This document shows positions 25,021 to 33,728 of a stretch of 64,000 bases of DNA, one piece after another. The stretch is from Phenylobacterium sp. (GTDB lineage: Bacteria; Pseudomonadota; Alphaproteobacteria; Caulobacterales; Caulobacteraceae): NCBI RefSeq assembly GCF_030646615.1, contig NZ_JAUSLG010000066.1:94562-158561 (forward strand), in the 5' to 3' direction. The position numbers and the translations under genes were made by a program. How positions within the stretch are numbered: the first letter of the stretch is position 1; each line of letters starts with the position of its first letter. Below the pieces are notes generated by a model. It ran no database searches, had not been told where the DNA came from, and saw nothing but the letters and a program-made list of their open reading frames with translations.

Positions 25021-25839
25021 TTAGACAGGCCTCCGGCCCTCGGCGACCCCACGAAGGCGATCGGCGATGATCATCGGCAGCAACTCGAGTTGGTGGCTGT
25101 CCGAATCTGCGGACCTCCATGGTTGGACAAGTTCGGGGATCGGGCAGCTCACGAAAAGAGCGACAAGATCGAAGTCGATCAAGGCCGCCGGATCGAGTGT
25201 TGATTCCCAGTGATAGACGTCCTCTCTCGCGATCCGAAGGGCCCGCCGCCGCCAGCTCAGCAGGGTGAAGAAGTCCTCCATCCGACGGCTCGGCATAGCA
25301 GGAGTTTCGTCGCGCGGCGAAAGCAGATCAAGGTACAGGCCTAGCGGCAGACCATTGGCCATGGTCACGCTGCCCTGAGAACGCAGCCGTTCGACGAGCA
25401 CCGACACGTCTACGCCCTCCGTATGCGCAAGCACCGAAGCTTGAATGACGGCGAGCCATTGGATCGGAGAGTAGAACGCGGCCCCCCGGACGCGGGCCTC
25501 AACAGTTTCGTGCGCCTCGTCGAGGTGGGCGGCTACATCAGCGATCTTCCTAGCCAGGGCATCATCGAGAACCCGGTGCGTTCCAGCCAACCCCAGCAGC
25601 ACCAAACCGTGTGCGACGTTCTGCCGTACCAACAGTTCGCCCGCCTCAGCGAGGTGCTTTCGCCCGTCCTCTAAATCCCCCTGAAGCAGGGCGATGGCTG
25701 CGAGTTCCTTGTGAAGTCCCGCCACGATCAGTTGGGTAGAGCCTTCCCTTTCAGCCTCCGCGCGCGCCTTCACGCGGGCCTCGCAGAACAGCCGACGGCG
25801 CTTGAGCAAGTCGTCGCTAATCGCTTCGTGAAACGCCAT
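25021..25839 (-). CDS. Helical hypothetical protein, partner of the ART-like protein
   Basis: 272 residues. Strongly alpha-helical composition with TPR-like stretches (LKRRRLFCEARVKARAEAE, LIVAGLHKELAAIALLQGDL, EDGRKHLAEAGELLVRQNVA). No signal peptide. Its start codon overlaps the stop of the upstream gene by one base (TAATG), so both are made together. The first half resembles a repeat scaffold, the second half is not recognised. By position it could be an antitoxin or immunity partner, or a sensor, for the ART-like protein; this is inference. Confidence 0.6.
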   Translation of the reverse strand: MAFHEAISDDLLKRRRLFCEARVKARAEAEREGSTQLIVAGLHKELAAIALLQGDLEDGRKHLAEAGELLVRQNVAHGLVLLGLAGTHRVLDDALARKIADVAAHLDEAHETVEARVRGAAFYSPIQWLAVIQASVLAHTEGVDVSVLVERLRSQGSVTMANGLPLGLYLDLLSPRDETPAMPSRRMEDFFTLLSWRRRALRIAREDVYHWESTLDPAALIDFDLVALFVSCPIPELVQPWRSADSDSHQLELLPMIIADRLRGVAEGRRPV

Positions 25840-26438
25840 TAGAACAAATCCCGCAGCGTCGTCAGTGGTGTCGGTTCAACGAAAAGCGGGTTTACATAGA
25901 TGTCGGCCGGCGCTGTGTCGGTGAAGGAACCCCACCACTCGACACGCTGGATTTGATTGGCCGGGATGTTGATCTTCGCCGTCACCTCGCCTTCGGGCTG
26001 GAACGGGAGATAGTCCCTGTAAACGTGGAGGTCTCTCACCGACTCCCCGACGGAACTCACCTCGACGGCCGGGTTCAATCCTACCGGGACCCAGCAGTAG
26101 AACAGAGCGCCGGGTCGGGTCCCAAAGCCGGTCGCGAACCAAAGCGCTGTGTCGATGGCGCTGTGGATGGTGTTCGTATGAAGGTAGGCGTCTCGCTCGA
26201 CGCTTCCGGCGGCAAGGGAGATGAACGGGGAGACAGGACCATAGGCCCCGTAGTCATTCAGATGGCGGTAGAGGTTAGCCAGGTTCAAAACACTCGCGAC
26301 GCCAGTCGGGGCGATTGTCCCGTGATGATGCCACCAATTGCTGATGATGCCTTCTTCGGCGCTTAGCATCAGTTGGGCGTGAGCCCAATCAAATCCCGGG
26401 CCACTCGCAATGCCTTTCACGCACCACTGGATGTACAA
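25839..26438 (-). CDS. Putative ADP-ribosyltransferase-like protein
   Basis: 199 residues. After a leader region (WAHAQLMLSAEEGIISNWWH) comes SPFISLAAGSVERDAYL, which is where ART enzymes carry their STS-type strand, then TALWFATGFGTRPGALFYCW, and near residue 155 QPEGEVTAKINIPANQI, where EGE fits the ExE catalytic motif of arginine-type ADP-ribosyltransferases and the following strand fits the fold. A candidate NAD-binding arginine upstream is not obvious (R98-type in GSVERD is possible). The pairing with a helical partner looks like a toxin module. The fold call is from motif reading only. Confidence 0.45.
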   Translation of the reverse strand: MYIQWCVKGIASGPGFDWAHAQLMLSAEEGIISNWWHHHGTIAPTGVASVLNLANLYRHLNDYGAYGPVSPFISLAAGSVERDAYLHTNTIHSAIDTALWFATGFGTRPGALFYCWVPVGLNPAVEVSSVGESVRDLHVYRDYLPFQPEGEVTAKINIPANQIQRVEWWGSFTDTAPADIYVNPLFVEPTPLTTLRDLF

Positions 26439-26867
26439 CGTGCCGCCCCCCTCTCATCACCGCGTTGCGCGAACCTTGAGCAGACCTCCACGAAACACAT
26501 CCTTCGCGGCGACCTGAAGTACTTTCGGTCAGAATTTCTCCCCGCGCGCCGGTCGGATCACGCCTCCCAACGGGCTCAGGCCGGGACGTCATCTTGAATG
26601 CGCGCCCGCTTCCAGGATGCCGAGGAGATGCATCGCCCGATATCGAGGCGCTCCGGTTGGCGCTACGAGCGGCAGTTGGGATCGCGCTCGTGAGGCCGGG
26701 CCGCATGCCGTTCATCCACCCATCCTGCGGGCGCACTTGGCAGGAGTGGCTGGGCTGGGCCCGCCCCGTATGGGCCAAGGGGGCCTGTCTTAAGTTGCAT
26801 CGACGCTCAAACGTGGACCTTCGCATTAGAGCTTGCGATCTCGTGTGCGTTGCTTCACATTTGAGCC
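26439..26867. other. Intergenic between divergent units, 430 bp
   Basis: Separates the leftward ART-like pair from the rightward regulator-integrase group, so it should hold both promoters. Open frames here overlap on both strands and lack motifs. No clear promoter hexamers or operators were identified. Confidence 0.4.
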
Positions 26868-27656
26868 ATGGCAAAACTCCCAGACCTCGTTCGCGCCGCC
26901 GCCCACGCGACGGGTGAAACCGAAGCGTCGATCAAGGTGCTAGCTCGGAGCCTCCGCGAGGGTGGGCTGATCACGACATTCGGGCGAGGTCGCCATGGGG
27001 CGGAAATGTCGAGCAGGGACGTCGCGAGCCTATTGCTTGGGTTGGCCGTGGCTGGCGACATGACCAAGGCTGCGGCCGCCGTCGAATCTCTGGGATCCAC
27101 ACGTACCGTCATGGCGGGGATCTACGACCCCGACGTGATCGAGCTTAGCCGGGAGTCGTTCAGTGCGATGTTCCCCAGTCTGGCGCGGGACACGCTCGCG
27201 GACACGATGATCTGCCTCATTGAGGCGCTTCGGAATCGAGAAAATAGAGAAGGGGCCGGCTCGTCGACATCTCATCAGGAGAAGCGCCCACGGCCTCTAG
27301 AGGATGGAGCGCCGCCTCGGTTCTACTCAGCAGAACCATGGCTTCTCCCACCAAGGTCGGCTCCCTCAGTCGCGCCAATATCGGCTCCGCATGACAGCGA
27401 AACGACGGCTACAGGGGCCGCAATCTTCGTAGACAGATCCGACAACGATTGGTCAGCAACGCTTTTTGTAAGCCTGTCGGACGAACGCCGCCTGGGCATG
27501 CAATTCAGATACAACAAGCTGGATGATGACCGCCCTAGGGTCGCGGCAAGGCAGATTCACACAAGGGTCTGGCTCTTGCCAGCGTGTTTCGACGCGTTAG
27601 CGGAATGCGTTTCCGACAAAGAAACCACTGCGACAGCCTCCTCGGGGGGTGCATAG
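26868..27656 (+). CDS. Putative island regulator with N-terminal winged-helix-like region
   Basis: 262 residues. The N-terminal 75 residues (LPDLVRAAAHATGETEASIK, VLARSLREGGLITTFGRGRH) read as a winged helix DNA-binding domain. A disordered Ser/Pro-rich linker (about 125-175) follows, then a beta-rich C-terminal domain (SDNDWSATLFVSLSDERR). Together with the next two genes it forms a tight unit: its stop touches the next start (TAG, ATG). This arrangement is frequent at the integrase end of alphaproteobacterial islands and suggests control of excision or integrase expression, by inference. Confidence 0.55.
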   Translation: MAKLPDLVRAAAHATGETEASIKVLARSLREGGLITTFGRGRHGAEMSSRDVASLLLGLAVAGDMTKAAAAVESLGSTRTVMAGIYDPDVIELSRESFSAMFPSLARDTLADTMICLIEALRNRENREGAGSSTSHQEKRPRPLEDGAPPRFYSAEPWLLPPRSAPSVAPISAPHDSETTATGAAIFVDRSDNDWSATLFVSLSDERRLGMQFRYNKLDDDRPRVAARQIHTRVWLLPACFDALAECVSDKETTATASSGGA

Positions 27657-27929
27657 ATGCCCCCCCGCGTAGCATCCTCCCCCTCGGTCACTGTCGTTCC
27701 TCGAGGCTTGACGATCTGCCAAGCAGCGGCCGTAGCCGGACTCAGCAGAGGGGCCTTCGCTGTCGCGCGAGCCCGAGGCGTTTATCCAAATCCAACACTC
27801 CCTGGTGGGCGCATTGACCGCGTGCTGCTCGAGCGAGCCATGGATCGACTAAGTGGGTTGGCGGCCGACGGCGAATTAGCCGACCCACTTGCTGCATGGG
27901 AGTATGCACGCAGTGCGCGTCGCGCTTAG
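27657..27929 (+). CDS. Small DNA-binding protein, excisionase/AlpA-like
   Basis: 90 residues. The core GLTICQAAAVAGLSRGAFAV, ARARGVYPNPTLPGGRIDRV has the layout of MerR-like/AlpA excisionase domains: helix-turn-helix followed by a wing. It lies immediately before the integrase, overlapping its 5' end by 26 bp, as excisionases often do. It may act as recombination directionality factor and bind the repeated TTGCAAACC boxes at the island ends, but that link is not shown. Confidence 0.65.
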   Translation: MPPRVASSPSVTVVPRGLTICQAAAVAGLSRGAFAVARARGVYPNPTLPGGRIDRVLLERAMDRLSGLAADGELADPLAAWEYARSARRA

Positions 27930-28998
27930 AGGGGTGAATACCGTCACCAAGCGCCTCAGCGATGGACGGCGAGCCCGTTACTATTACCATCGCGCAAGCG
28001 GCACCCGTCTTATAGGCGAGCCTGGATCACCGGAGTTCTTGGAGTCATATGCGCGAGCCGAGCAGACGCTTCGGGAGCGTCACTCGGCTGGCACGTTCGC
28101 AGGCCTGACCCGGGCCTACACAAAATCCCCGGAGTTCCAGACCCGCCTGGCGGCAAGCACGCGCAAGGAGTACGGGCGCAAGCTGGCTGCTGCTGAGATC
28201 GAGTTCGGCGACATGCCTATTGCGGCCCTCAATAACCCTAGGGTCCGTTCTCATTTCATGAGCTGGCGATCAGTCGTCGCCCGAACCTCTGGATTGCGGG
28301 AAGCTGACTACAGGCTCGCCGTCGTATCGGCGATGTTGAGCTGGGCTGTGGAGAACGGCCACGTGGAGTCAAACCACGTGAAAGGCTTCAAGCGCCTCTA
28401 TCACTCCGACCGCTCCGAGATCCTCTGGCTGCCCGAACACGTTGAAGCGTTCATGGCCGCGGCGCCTGTGGAGATGCAACGAGCGCTCATCCTGGCGCTG
28501 CACACCGGCCTCCGCCAGGGCGACATACGCAAGCTTTGCTGGAGCAACTACGACGGTGCCCACCTGAACCTTCGCATCGGGAAAAACCAGAGAGCTGGCC
28601 GGCAAGGTCCGATGGTCTCGATACCCTGCACAAAGTCCCTCAGAGCCATGTTGGAAGGGATGAGCAGAGGCTCAGCTGTCATCCTCACCACGAAGGAGGG
28701 ACGCCCGTTCACGGCCCGCTATTTCGGCCGTCAGTGGGAAGACGCTATGAGGGCGGCGGGGCTGACGAACGCGTCGCTCCACTTCCACGACCTACGGGGG
28801 ACAGCCGTTACCATGCTGGCGGAAGCCGGCTGCTCGGTTCCGCAGATCGCCTCTATCACGCAGCACTCATTGGCGACGGCGACTCGGATTCTGGAGACCT
28901 ACCTGGCGCCGACTCGGCATCTGGCGACCCAGGCGATCGCTCAATTTGAGAACGCAGCAGCAACAGAATTTGCAAACCGGCTGCAAACCAGGGCCTGA
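27904..28998 (+). CDS. Tyrosine recombinase/integrase of the island
   Basis: 364 residues from ATG 27904; the frame opens at 27889 but that would overlap the previous gene further. N-terminal SAM-like core-binding domain (about 75-165) and a C-terminal catalytic domain with all expected residues: R204 in TGLRQGD, H295/R298 in HDLRG, H321 in TQHS and the nucleophile Y333 in ETYLAP. It catalyses site-specific recombination between the island attachment site and the 3' end of the tRNA-Arg gene 60 bp downstream. Intact. Confidence 0.92.
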   Translation: MHAVRVALRGVNTVTKRLSDGRRARYYYHRASGTRLIGEPGSPEFLESYARAEQTLRERHSAGTFAGLTRAYTKSPEFQTRLAASTRKEYGRKLAAAEIEFGDMPIAALNNPRVRSHFMSWRSVVARTSGLREADYRLAVVSAMLSWAVENGHVESNHVKGFKRLYHSDRSEILWLPEHVEAFMAAAPVEMQRALILALHTGLRQGDIRKLCWSNYDGAHLNLRIGKNQRAGRQGPMVSIPCTKSLRAMLEGMSRGSAVILTTKEGRPFTARYFGRQWEDAMRAAGLTNASLHFHDLRGTAVTMLAEAGCSVPQIASITQHSLATATRILETYLAPTRHLATQAIAQFENAAATEFANRLQTRA

Positions 28999-29057
28999 AA
29001 TGCCCTGCCGAGGCCCAGCAGAAAGGCTGAAACACGAATGATTTCAATGGGAAGAAG
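28970..29057. repeat. Candidate arm-type sites at the integrase end
   Basis: TTGCAAACCG (28970-28979) and CTGCAAACC (28981-28989) lie inside the last codons of the integrase gene, and TGATTTCAATGGGAAGAAG (29039-29057) abuts the core repeat. All have counterparts beside the distal core at 3570-3651. Confidence 0.5.
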
Positions 29058-29107
29058 TGGCGCGCCCGGAACGATTCGAACGTCCGACCCTCAGATTCGT
29101 AGTCTGA
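29058..29107. repeat. Island attachment site, integrase end
   Basis: Perfect 50-bp copy of 3511-3560, here forming the 3' part of the functional tRNA-Arg gene. Integration therefore restored a complete tRNA. The first differing base inside the tRNA is at 29108, in the 5' half of the anticodon stem region. Confidence 0.92.
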
Positions 29108-29134
29108 TGCTCTATCCAGCTGAGCTACGGGCGC
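29058..29134 (-). tRNA. tRNA-Arg (anticodon ACG)
   Basis: 77 nt including an encoded CCA. Read on the minus strand: acceptor GCGCCCG pairs with CGGGCGC, D arm GCTC-AGCTGGATA-GAGC, anticodon stem TCAGA/TCTGA with loop CTACGAA (anticodon ACG, complement at 29098-29100), T arm GGACG-TTCGAAT-CGTTC, discriminator G. The adenosine at position 34 is normally deaminated to inosine so it reads CGU, CGC and CGA. It is the integration target of the island. Confidence 0.95.
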
Positions 29135-29228
29135 GCAGTGCCTTGCGGCAAGGGCGCGGAACCTAGTCGGCCTTTTGGGAAAGTTCAAGCCGGGGAATTG
29201 GGGGAATGGCGATTCTTCTTGGCCTCCC

Positions 29229-30272
29229 TCAGGCGAGGTCGCGCCAGCAGGGTATGTCGGCGTCGGGCCAGGGCGCAGCGGCGTGGACGCCGCGGGCCAC
29301 GGCGCGGGCCAGGACGTCGGCGGCCAGGGCGCCCAGGCGGGCGATCTGGAAGTCCGGGCGCGGGCCCAGGGGCCGCTGGGCGGTGGACAGGGCGAAGACC
29401 ACATCCCCGTCGAAGGGGGCGTGGACGGGGCGGATGGCGCGGGCCAGGCCATCCTGGGCCATCACCGCCACGCGGCGGGCCTGGGCGGGCGTCAGGACGG
29501 CGTCGGTGGCCACGCAGGCGATGGTGGTGTTGGTGCGGGCCTGGGGATCGGCCTTGGCCAGGCCCCAGTCGTCGCCGGCGCCCGCCAGGCCGGCTGAGCC
29601 CAGGCCGCCGAACTCGCCGTCCATCTCGTAGGGGGCTGCCCAGAAGGTGCGACCGCCGGGCGCCACCACCGAGCCGAAGCTGTTGACCGCCACCACGGCG
29701 CCCACGGCGAAGCCGTCGGCAGTGATCGCCGAGGCCGAGCCGACGCCGCCCTTGAGCCGGCCGGCCATGGCGCCGTAGCCGGCCCCGGCCGTGCCGAGGT
29801 CAAACGCCTCGCTTGCGGCCAGCGCCGCCTGGCGGCCGAGCGCGCGATAGGGCGGATCCTCCCCCCAGGCCTTGTCGCCGCCGTTGGCCAGGTCGAACAG
29901 GATGGCGGCCGGCACGACCGGAGAGGGCGGAACGGCGGACTGGGCGACAAGGCCATAGCCCCGGCCCTGGGCGCCCAGCCAGGCCGTGACCCCGTCCGGA
30001 GCCGCCAGGCCATAGACCGAACCGCCCGACAGGACCACGGCGTCGATGGCGTCCACCAGATTGTGCGGATCCAGCGCATCGGTCTCCCGGGTGCCGGGGC
30101 CGCCGCCGCGGACGTCGCAGGCTGCCACGGCCCGGGCGTCGGGCAGGATGACGGTGACGCCGGTGCGCGCCTGGGCGTCATGGGCCTGGCCGACCTTCAG
30201 CCCCGGCACGTCGGTGATCAGGTTGCGCGGTCCCGGGCGGGCGATGCCGGGGCGGGCGATGGATGACGTCAT
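29229..30272 (-). CDS. P1-family (DmpA-like) peptidase
   Basis: 347 residues from ATG 30272. The same frame stays open far upstream across the antisense of the gamma-glutamyltransferase gene, but that part is a shadow. It begins PRNLITDVPGLKVGQAHD, the hallmark of the P1/DmpA family, with CDVRGGGPGTRETDAL and VLSGGSVYGLAA. These enzymes self-cleave before a nucleophile; TNTTIACVATDA (about 246-257) is the corresponding site. They release N-terminal residues from small peptides. First chromosomal gene right of the tRNA. Confidence 0.88.
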   Translation of the reverse strand: MTSSIARPGIARPGPRNLITDVPGLKVGQAHDAQARTGVTVILPDARAVAACDVRGGGPGTRETDALDPHNLVDAIDAVVLSGGSVYGLAAPDGVTAWLGAQGRGYGLVAQSAVPPSPVVPAAILFDLANGGDKAWGEDPPYRALGRQAALAASEAFDLGTAGAGYGAMAGRLKGGVGSASAITADGFAVGAVVAVNSFGSVVAPGGRTFWAAPYEMDGEFGGLGSAGLAGAGDDWGLAKADPQARTNTTIACVATDAVLTPAQARRVAVMAQDGLARAIRPVHAPFDGDVVFALSTAQRPLGPRPDFQIARLGALAADVLARAVARGVHAAAPWPDADIPCWRDLA

Positions 30273-30347
30273 GGCGTGGGTCTCCCTTCCGGCTGGGTGA
30301 CACAGCCAGACGGTTGTTGTCCACGCCGGCGCCGCTAAGGTGCCGCC

Positions 30348-32129
30348 ATGATCCAAGCCAGTCCCCGGAGCGCCGTGTCCTCCTCCCTTCCGCGTCCCAT
30401 CGCCCGCCTCGCCCATCCCCTTGTCCGCCCCCTGGTTCCGGCCCTGCTTCTGCTGGCCGCCGCCTGCGCGCCGATGAGCCAGACGGCCCAGCGTCCGGCC
30501 ACCCCGCCGACGGCGTCGCCGACCCAGGGCCAGGTGATGGTCACCGCGGCCAATCCCCTGGCCGTGGAGGCCGGTCTGGAGGTCCTGCGGGCCGGCGGCT
30601 CGGCGGTGGACGCCGCGGTCGCCGTCCAGGCCGTGCTGGGCCTGGTGGAGCCGCAGAGCTCGGGCCTGGGGGGCGGCGCCTTCCTGGTGCATTACGACGC
30701 CGAAACCGGGGTGGTCAGCGCCTATAATGGCCGCGAGACCGCGCCGGCCGCGGCCACGCCGAACATGTTCCTGAACGCCCAGGGTAAGCCCCTGCCCTTT
30801 GTCGACGTGCTGCTCAGCGGCCGCTCCACCGGCGTCCCCGGCGCGGTGGCCATGCTGCACATGGCCCAGGCCGAGCACGGCAATCTGGAATGGAATCAGC
30901 TGTTCGGATCGGCCGAGCGCCTGGCCGACGAGGGCTTCATCGTCAGCCCCCGCCTGGCCGGCATGATCACCAGCCAGGCCCCCCAGGCCAAGGCGGCCGA
31001 TGCGGTGGCCTATTTCACCAAGCCCGACGGGACCCGCTACGCCGCCGGCGACCGGCTGCGCAACCCGGCCTACGCCGCCACGGTGCGCAAGATCGCCGCC
31101 GAGGGTCCCGACGCCCTGCTGGAGGGCGAGATCGCCCAGGCCATCGTGGCCCGCGTCGGCCAGGGGGACCTGCCGGGCGTCATGACGCTTGCGGATCTGG
31201 CGGCCTATGAGCCGAAGAAGACCGAGGCGCTGTGCCGGCCCTATCGCGTCTATGTAGTGTGCACGCCGCCTGCCCCGTCGGGCGGTCCCGCCGTGCTGGA
31301 GGGCCTGGGCATCCTCGAGCATACCGCCATCGCCGATCACCCCAACGACGCCCAGGGCTGGTACCTGTTCACCCAGGCGAGCCGCCTGATGTACGCCGAC
31401 CGCGACCGCTATATGGGCGATCCCGACTTCGTCGCCGTGCCCACCGAGGGGCTGCTGGACAAGACCTATCTCGCTGAACGGGCCAAGCTGATCGCGCCGA
31501 CCGCCGGCCCGGCCCCCTCCCCCGGGACGCCGGCCGGCGCCGGGGTCCGCGCGCCGGACGCCACCCGGGAGGTCTCCGGCACCTCGCATTTCGTCGTCGT
31601 CGACGCCGCGGGCGATGCGGTCTCCATGACCACCACGGTGGAGAGCATCTTCGGCTCGGGCCGCATGGTGGGGGGCTTCTTCCTCAACAATCAGCTGACC
31701 GACTTCGCCTTCGCCCCGGTCAACACCGATGGGGCGCCGGCGGCCAACGCCATCGCCGGGGGCAAGCGGCCCCGCTCGTCCATGGCCCCGGCCATCGTGC
31801 TGGAGGACGGCGAGCTGGCCGCCGCCGTGGGCTCCCCCGGCGGCACGGCGATCCTGGCCTATAATCTGAAGGCTCTGGTGGGGATGCTGGACTGGAACAT
31901 GCCGGTGGCCGAGGCCATCGCCCTGCCCAACCTGATCGCCCGAGGCGCGTCCTACGCCGCAGAGGGCGACAAGTTCGCCCCAGAGGTGGTGGCAGGCCTC
32001 GCCGAGCGCGGCGTGACCTTCACCGCCGTCGGGGGCGAGGGCTCGGGCCTGCACGGGGTGCGGGTGACGCCGCAAGGGCTCGACGGCGCCGCCGATCCCC
32101 GCCGCGAAGGGGTCGCCCGGGGCTTCTAA
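30348..32129 (+). CDS. ggt: Gamma-glutamyltransferase lipoprotein
   Basis: 593 residues. A lipoprotein signal precedes LLAAACAPM, with Cys40 as the lipidated residue, so it is periplasmic and membrane-anchored. The N-terminal large subunit begins near TAANPLAVEAGLEVLRAGGS. The autoprocessing site and nucleophile is Thr412 in SGTSHFVVVD, followed by SMTTTVESIFGSG; RPRSSMAPAIV and GSPGGTAI complete the small subunit. It transfers or hydrolyses the gamma-glutamyl group of glutathione. Divergent from the P1 peptidase with 75 bp between. Confidence 0.93.
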   Translation: MIQASPRSAVSSSLPRPIARLAHPLVRPLVPALLLLAAACAPMSQTAQRPATPPTASPTQGQVMVTAANPLAVEAGLEVLRAGGSAVDAAVAVQAVLGLVEPQSSGLGGGAFLVHYDAETGVVSAYNGRETAPAAATPNMFLNAQGKPLPFVDVLLSGRSTGVPGAVAMLHMAQAEHGNLEWNQLFGSAERLADEGFIVSPRLAGMITSQAPQAKAADAVAYFTKPDGTRYAAGDRLRNPAYAATVRKIAAEGPDALLEGEIAQAIVARVGQGDLPGVMTLADLAAYEPKKTEALCRPYRVYVVCTPPAPSGGPAVLEGLGILEHTAIADHPNDAQGWYLFTQASRLMYADRDRYMGDPDFVAVPTEGLLDKTYLAERAKLIAPTAGPAPSPGTPAGAGVRAPDATREVSGTSHFVVVDAAGDAVSMTTTVESIFGSGRMVGGFFLNNQLTDFAFAPVNTDGAPAANAIAGGKRPRSSMAPAIVLEDGELAAAVGSPGGTAILAYNLKALVGMLDWNMPVAEAIALPNLIARGASYAAEGDKFAPEVVAGLAERGVTFTAVGGEGSGLHGVRVTPQGLDGAADPRREGVARGF

Positions 32130-32137
32130 AGCCCCCG

Positions 32138-33652
32138 TCAGGCCTTGGGCGCGGCGGGCGCGGCCTTGCGTCGGGTCCGGCCGGCCTTGGCCTGTGGCGC
32201 CGGGGCCAGCGCCGCGGGCGCGCCGGGCAGGCGGAGCTCAAAGGTCGTGCCCGCCGCGCCGCTCTCCACCAGGCTCAGATCGCCCCCATGGCCCTGGGCC
32301 AGCTCCCGGGCGATGGCCAGGCCCAGACCCGCGCCCTCAGCCCGGCCTGAGCCGGTGAAGGGCAGGAACAGGCGCTCGCGAACCTTGGCCGGCACGCCGG
32401 GGCCATCGTCGCTCAGCCGGACAAGGCTCAGTCCGTCGTCCTGGCGCAGGCTCAGGGTGATGACGCCGCGCCCGTCCTTGTCCTGCTGCTCGATGGCCTC
32501 CCGCGCGTTGCGCATCAGATTGACCAGGATCCGGTGCAACTGGTCGGGATCGGCCAACACCTGATCGGCGGCGGCGACCTGCAGGTCCAGCCGCACCCCG
32601 TCGGGGGCCAGGCGCGCCTCCTCGGCGGCCATCTCGGCGGCCTCGGCCAGGCTCACCGTGCGCGCCTCCGGCGGCGCCTCCTGGGTCTTGCCATAGGTGA
32701 GCACGTGGGAGGCCAGCTTCACCGCCCGGTCCAGCGCCCGCTCCAGCCGCGGCAGGGCTCGGCTCACATCCGGATCGGCCGACGCGGCCAGCCGTTCCGA
32801 AGCGATCTGGGCGCTGGTCAGCATGTTGCGCAGGTCGTGATTGATCTTGGCCACGGCTTCGCCCAGGGCCGCCAGCCGGGCGCGGGCGTTGAGGGCGGCG
32901 CGCAGGTCGCCCTGCATCAGGGCCAGCTCCACCTCGGCGCGGCCGATCTCGTCCCGGCGGCCCGACAGCTTGACCGTCGCCCGGGGATCGTCCGGATCGG
33001 TGCGGAACAGTTCCATCCCGCGGGTGATCCGCTGCATGGGCCGGACCAGGAAGAGGTTCAGCGACAGATAGACCAGCCCGCCGGCCATGGCCGAGACGAA
33101 GGCGGTCACCGCGATCAGCCGCCAGAGATAGGCCGTCAGTTCCTGACGCAGCTCGGCGTCGGGGGCGACGATCTCGATGAACTCGGCGTCGCGGAACCGG
33201 GGCTCGGCGACCACGCGGACCATACGCCCCTCGCCGCCGAACATGGTCTGGAAGGGGGCCGCCAGCCAGGAGGCGACCGCCTGGTCGCGCAGGTCCACCA
33301 GATAGGGGGTGCGGCTCATATTGTTGCCGCGCAGGACGAGGCGGCGGACCCCATCGCTCTGGATGGCCACCCACTCAACGCCGGCCACTTCCAGCAGTTC
33401 GGAGGAGAGCTGTTCGCTGACCACCACATCGGGCGCCACTTCGGTGGCCAGAGAGGCCAGTTCGGCGGCCCGGACCCGGTCCAGCAGCCACTGCTCCTCG
33501 AAGGCCGCCAGGGTCGGCGGCACGATCAGGGCGCCCCCGAAAAGCACGAACAGACTGGTCAGGATGAGCAGGCGAGCAGAAAGGCCGCCCGGCCAGAAGA
33601 AGCCGCGCCTGTCAGGCCCCGAGGGCTCCGGTGGCGAGGGAGGCTCCGCCAT
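32138..33652 (-). CDS. Sensor histidine kinase
   Basis: 504 residues. Transmembrane segments at about 25-48 (LLILTSLFVLFGGALIVPPT) and 178-202 (VTAFVSAMAGGLVYLSLNLF) flank a periplasmic sensor domain, then a HAMP region. The H box is INHDLRNMLTSAQ (phosphorylated His near 271); N box LMRNAREAI; G boxes DDGPGVP and GAGLGLAIA. The C-terminus is Ala/Lys-rich. No response regulator is adjacent, so the partner is elsewhere. The gene lies downstream of pyrD on the same strand. Confidence 0.9.
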   Translation of the reverse strand: MAEPPSPPEPSGPDRRGFFWPGGLSARLLILTSLFVLFGGALIVPPTLAAFEEQWLLDRVRAAELASLATEVAPDVVVSEQLSSELLEVAGVEWVAIQSDGVRRLVLRGNNMSRTPYLVDLRDQAVASWLAAPFQTMFGGEGRMVRVVAEPRFRDAEFIEIVAPDAELRQELTAYLWRLIAVTAFVSAMAGGLVYLSLNLFLVRPMQRITRGMELFRTDPDDPRATVKLSGRRDEIGRAEVELALMQGDLRAALNARARLAALGEAVAKINHDLRNMLTSAQIASERLAASADPDVSRALPRLERALDRAVKLASHVLTYGKTQEAPPEARTVSLAEAAEMAAEEARLAPDGVRLDLQVAAADQVLADPDQLHRILVNLMRNAREAIEQQDKDGRGVITLSLRQDDGLSLVRLSDDGPGVPAKVRERLFLPFTGSGRAEGAGLGLAIARELAQGHGGDLSLVESGAAGTTFELRLPGAPAALAPAPQAKAGRTRRKAAPAAPKA

Positions 33653-33728
33653 GCCTGTCCGTTAATGCACGCCGCCCGATTGAGCAACGCGCCTCATGGC
33701 CCCGCTGGGCGCCAGGGCCGCCAAAGCC

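Larger units (their letters stand above)
3511..29107. mobile_element. tRNA-Arg-integrated genomic island, 25.6 kb
   Basis: Bounded by the perfect 50-bp direct repeat and carrying a tyrosine integrase 60 bp from the intact tRNA gene. The interior holds accessory functions (type I restriction-modification, HipBA, putative toxin modules), a replication-initiator-like gene and many short unknown genes. Base composition is visibly less GC-rich and gene spacing looser than in the chromosomal half. No conjugation, relaxase or phage structural genes are seen, so it is an integrative element that either needs helper functions or is no longer self-mobile. Confidence 0.88.

Noticed and set aside
29229..32075. 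948-codon open frame on the minus strand
   Set aside because: Only the part up to 30272 has P1-peptidase features; the rest is antisense to the intact gamma-glutamyltransferase gene and reflects high GC.
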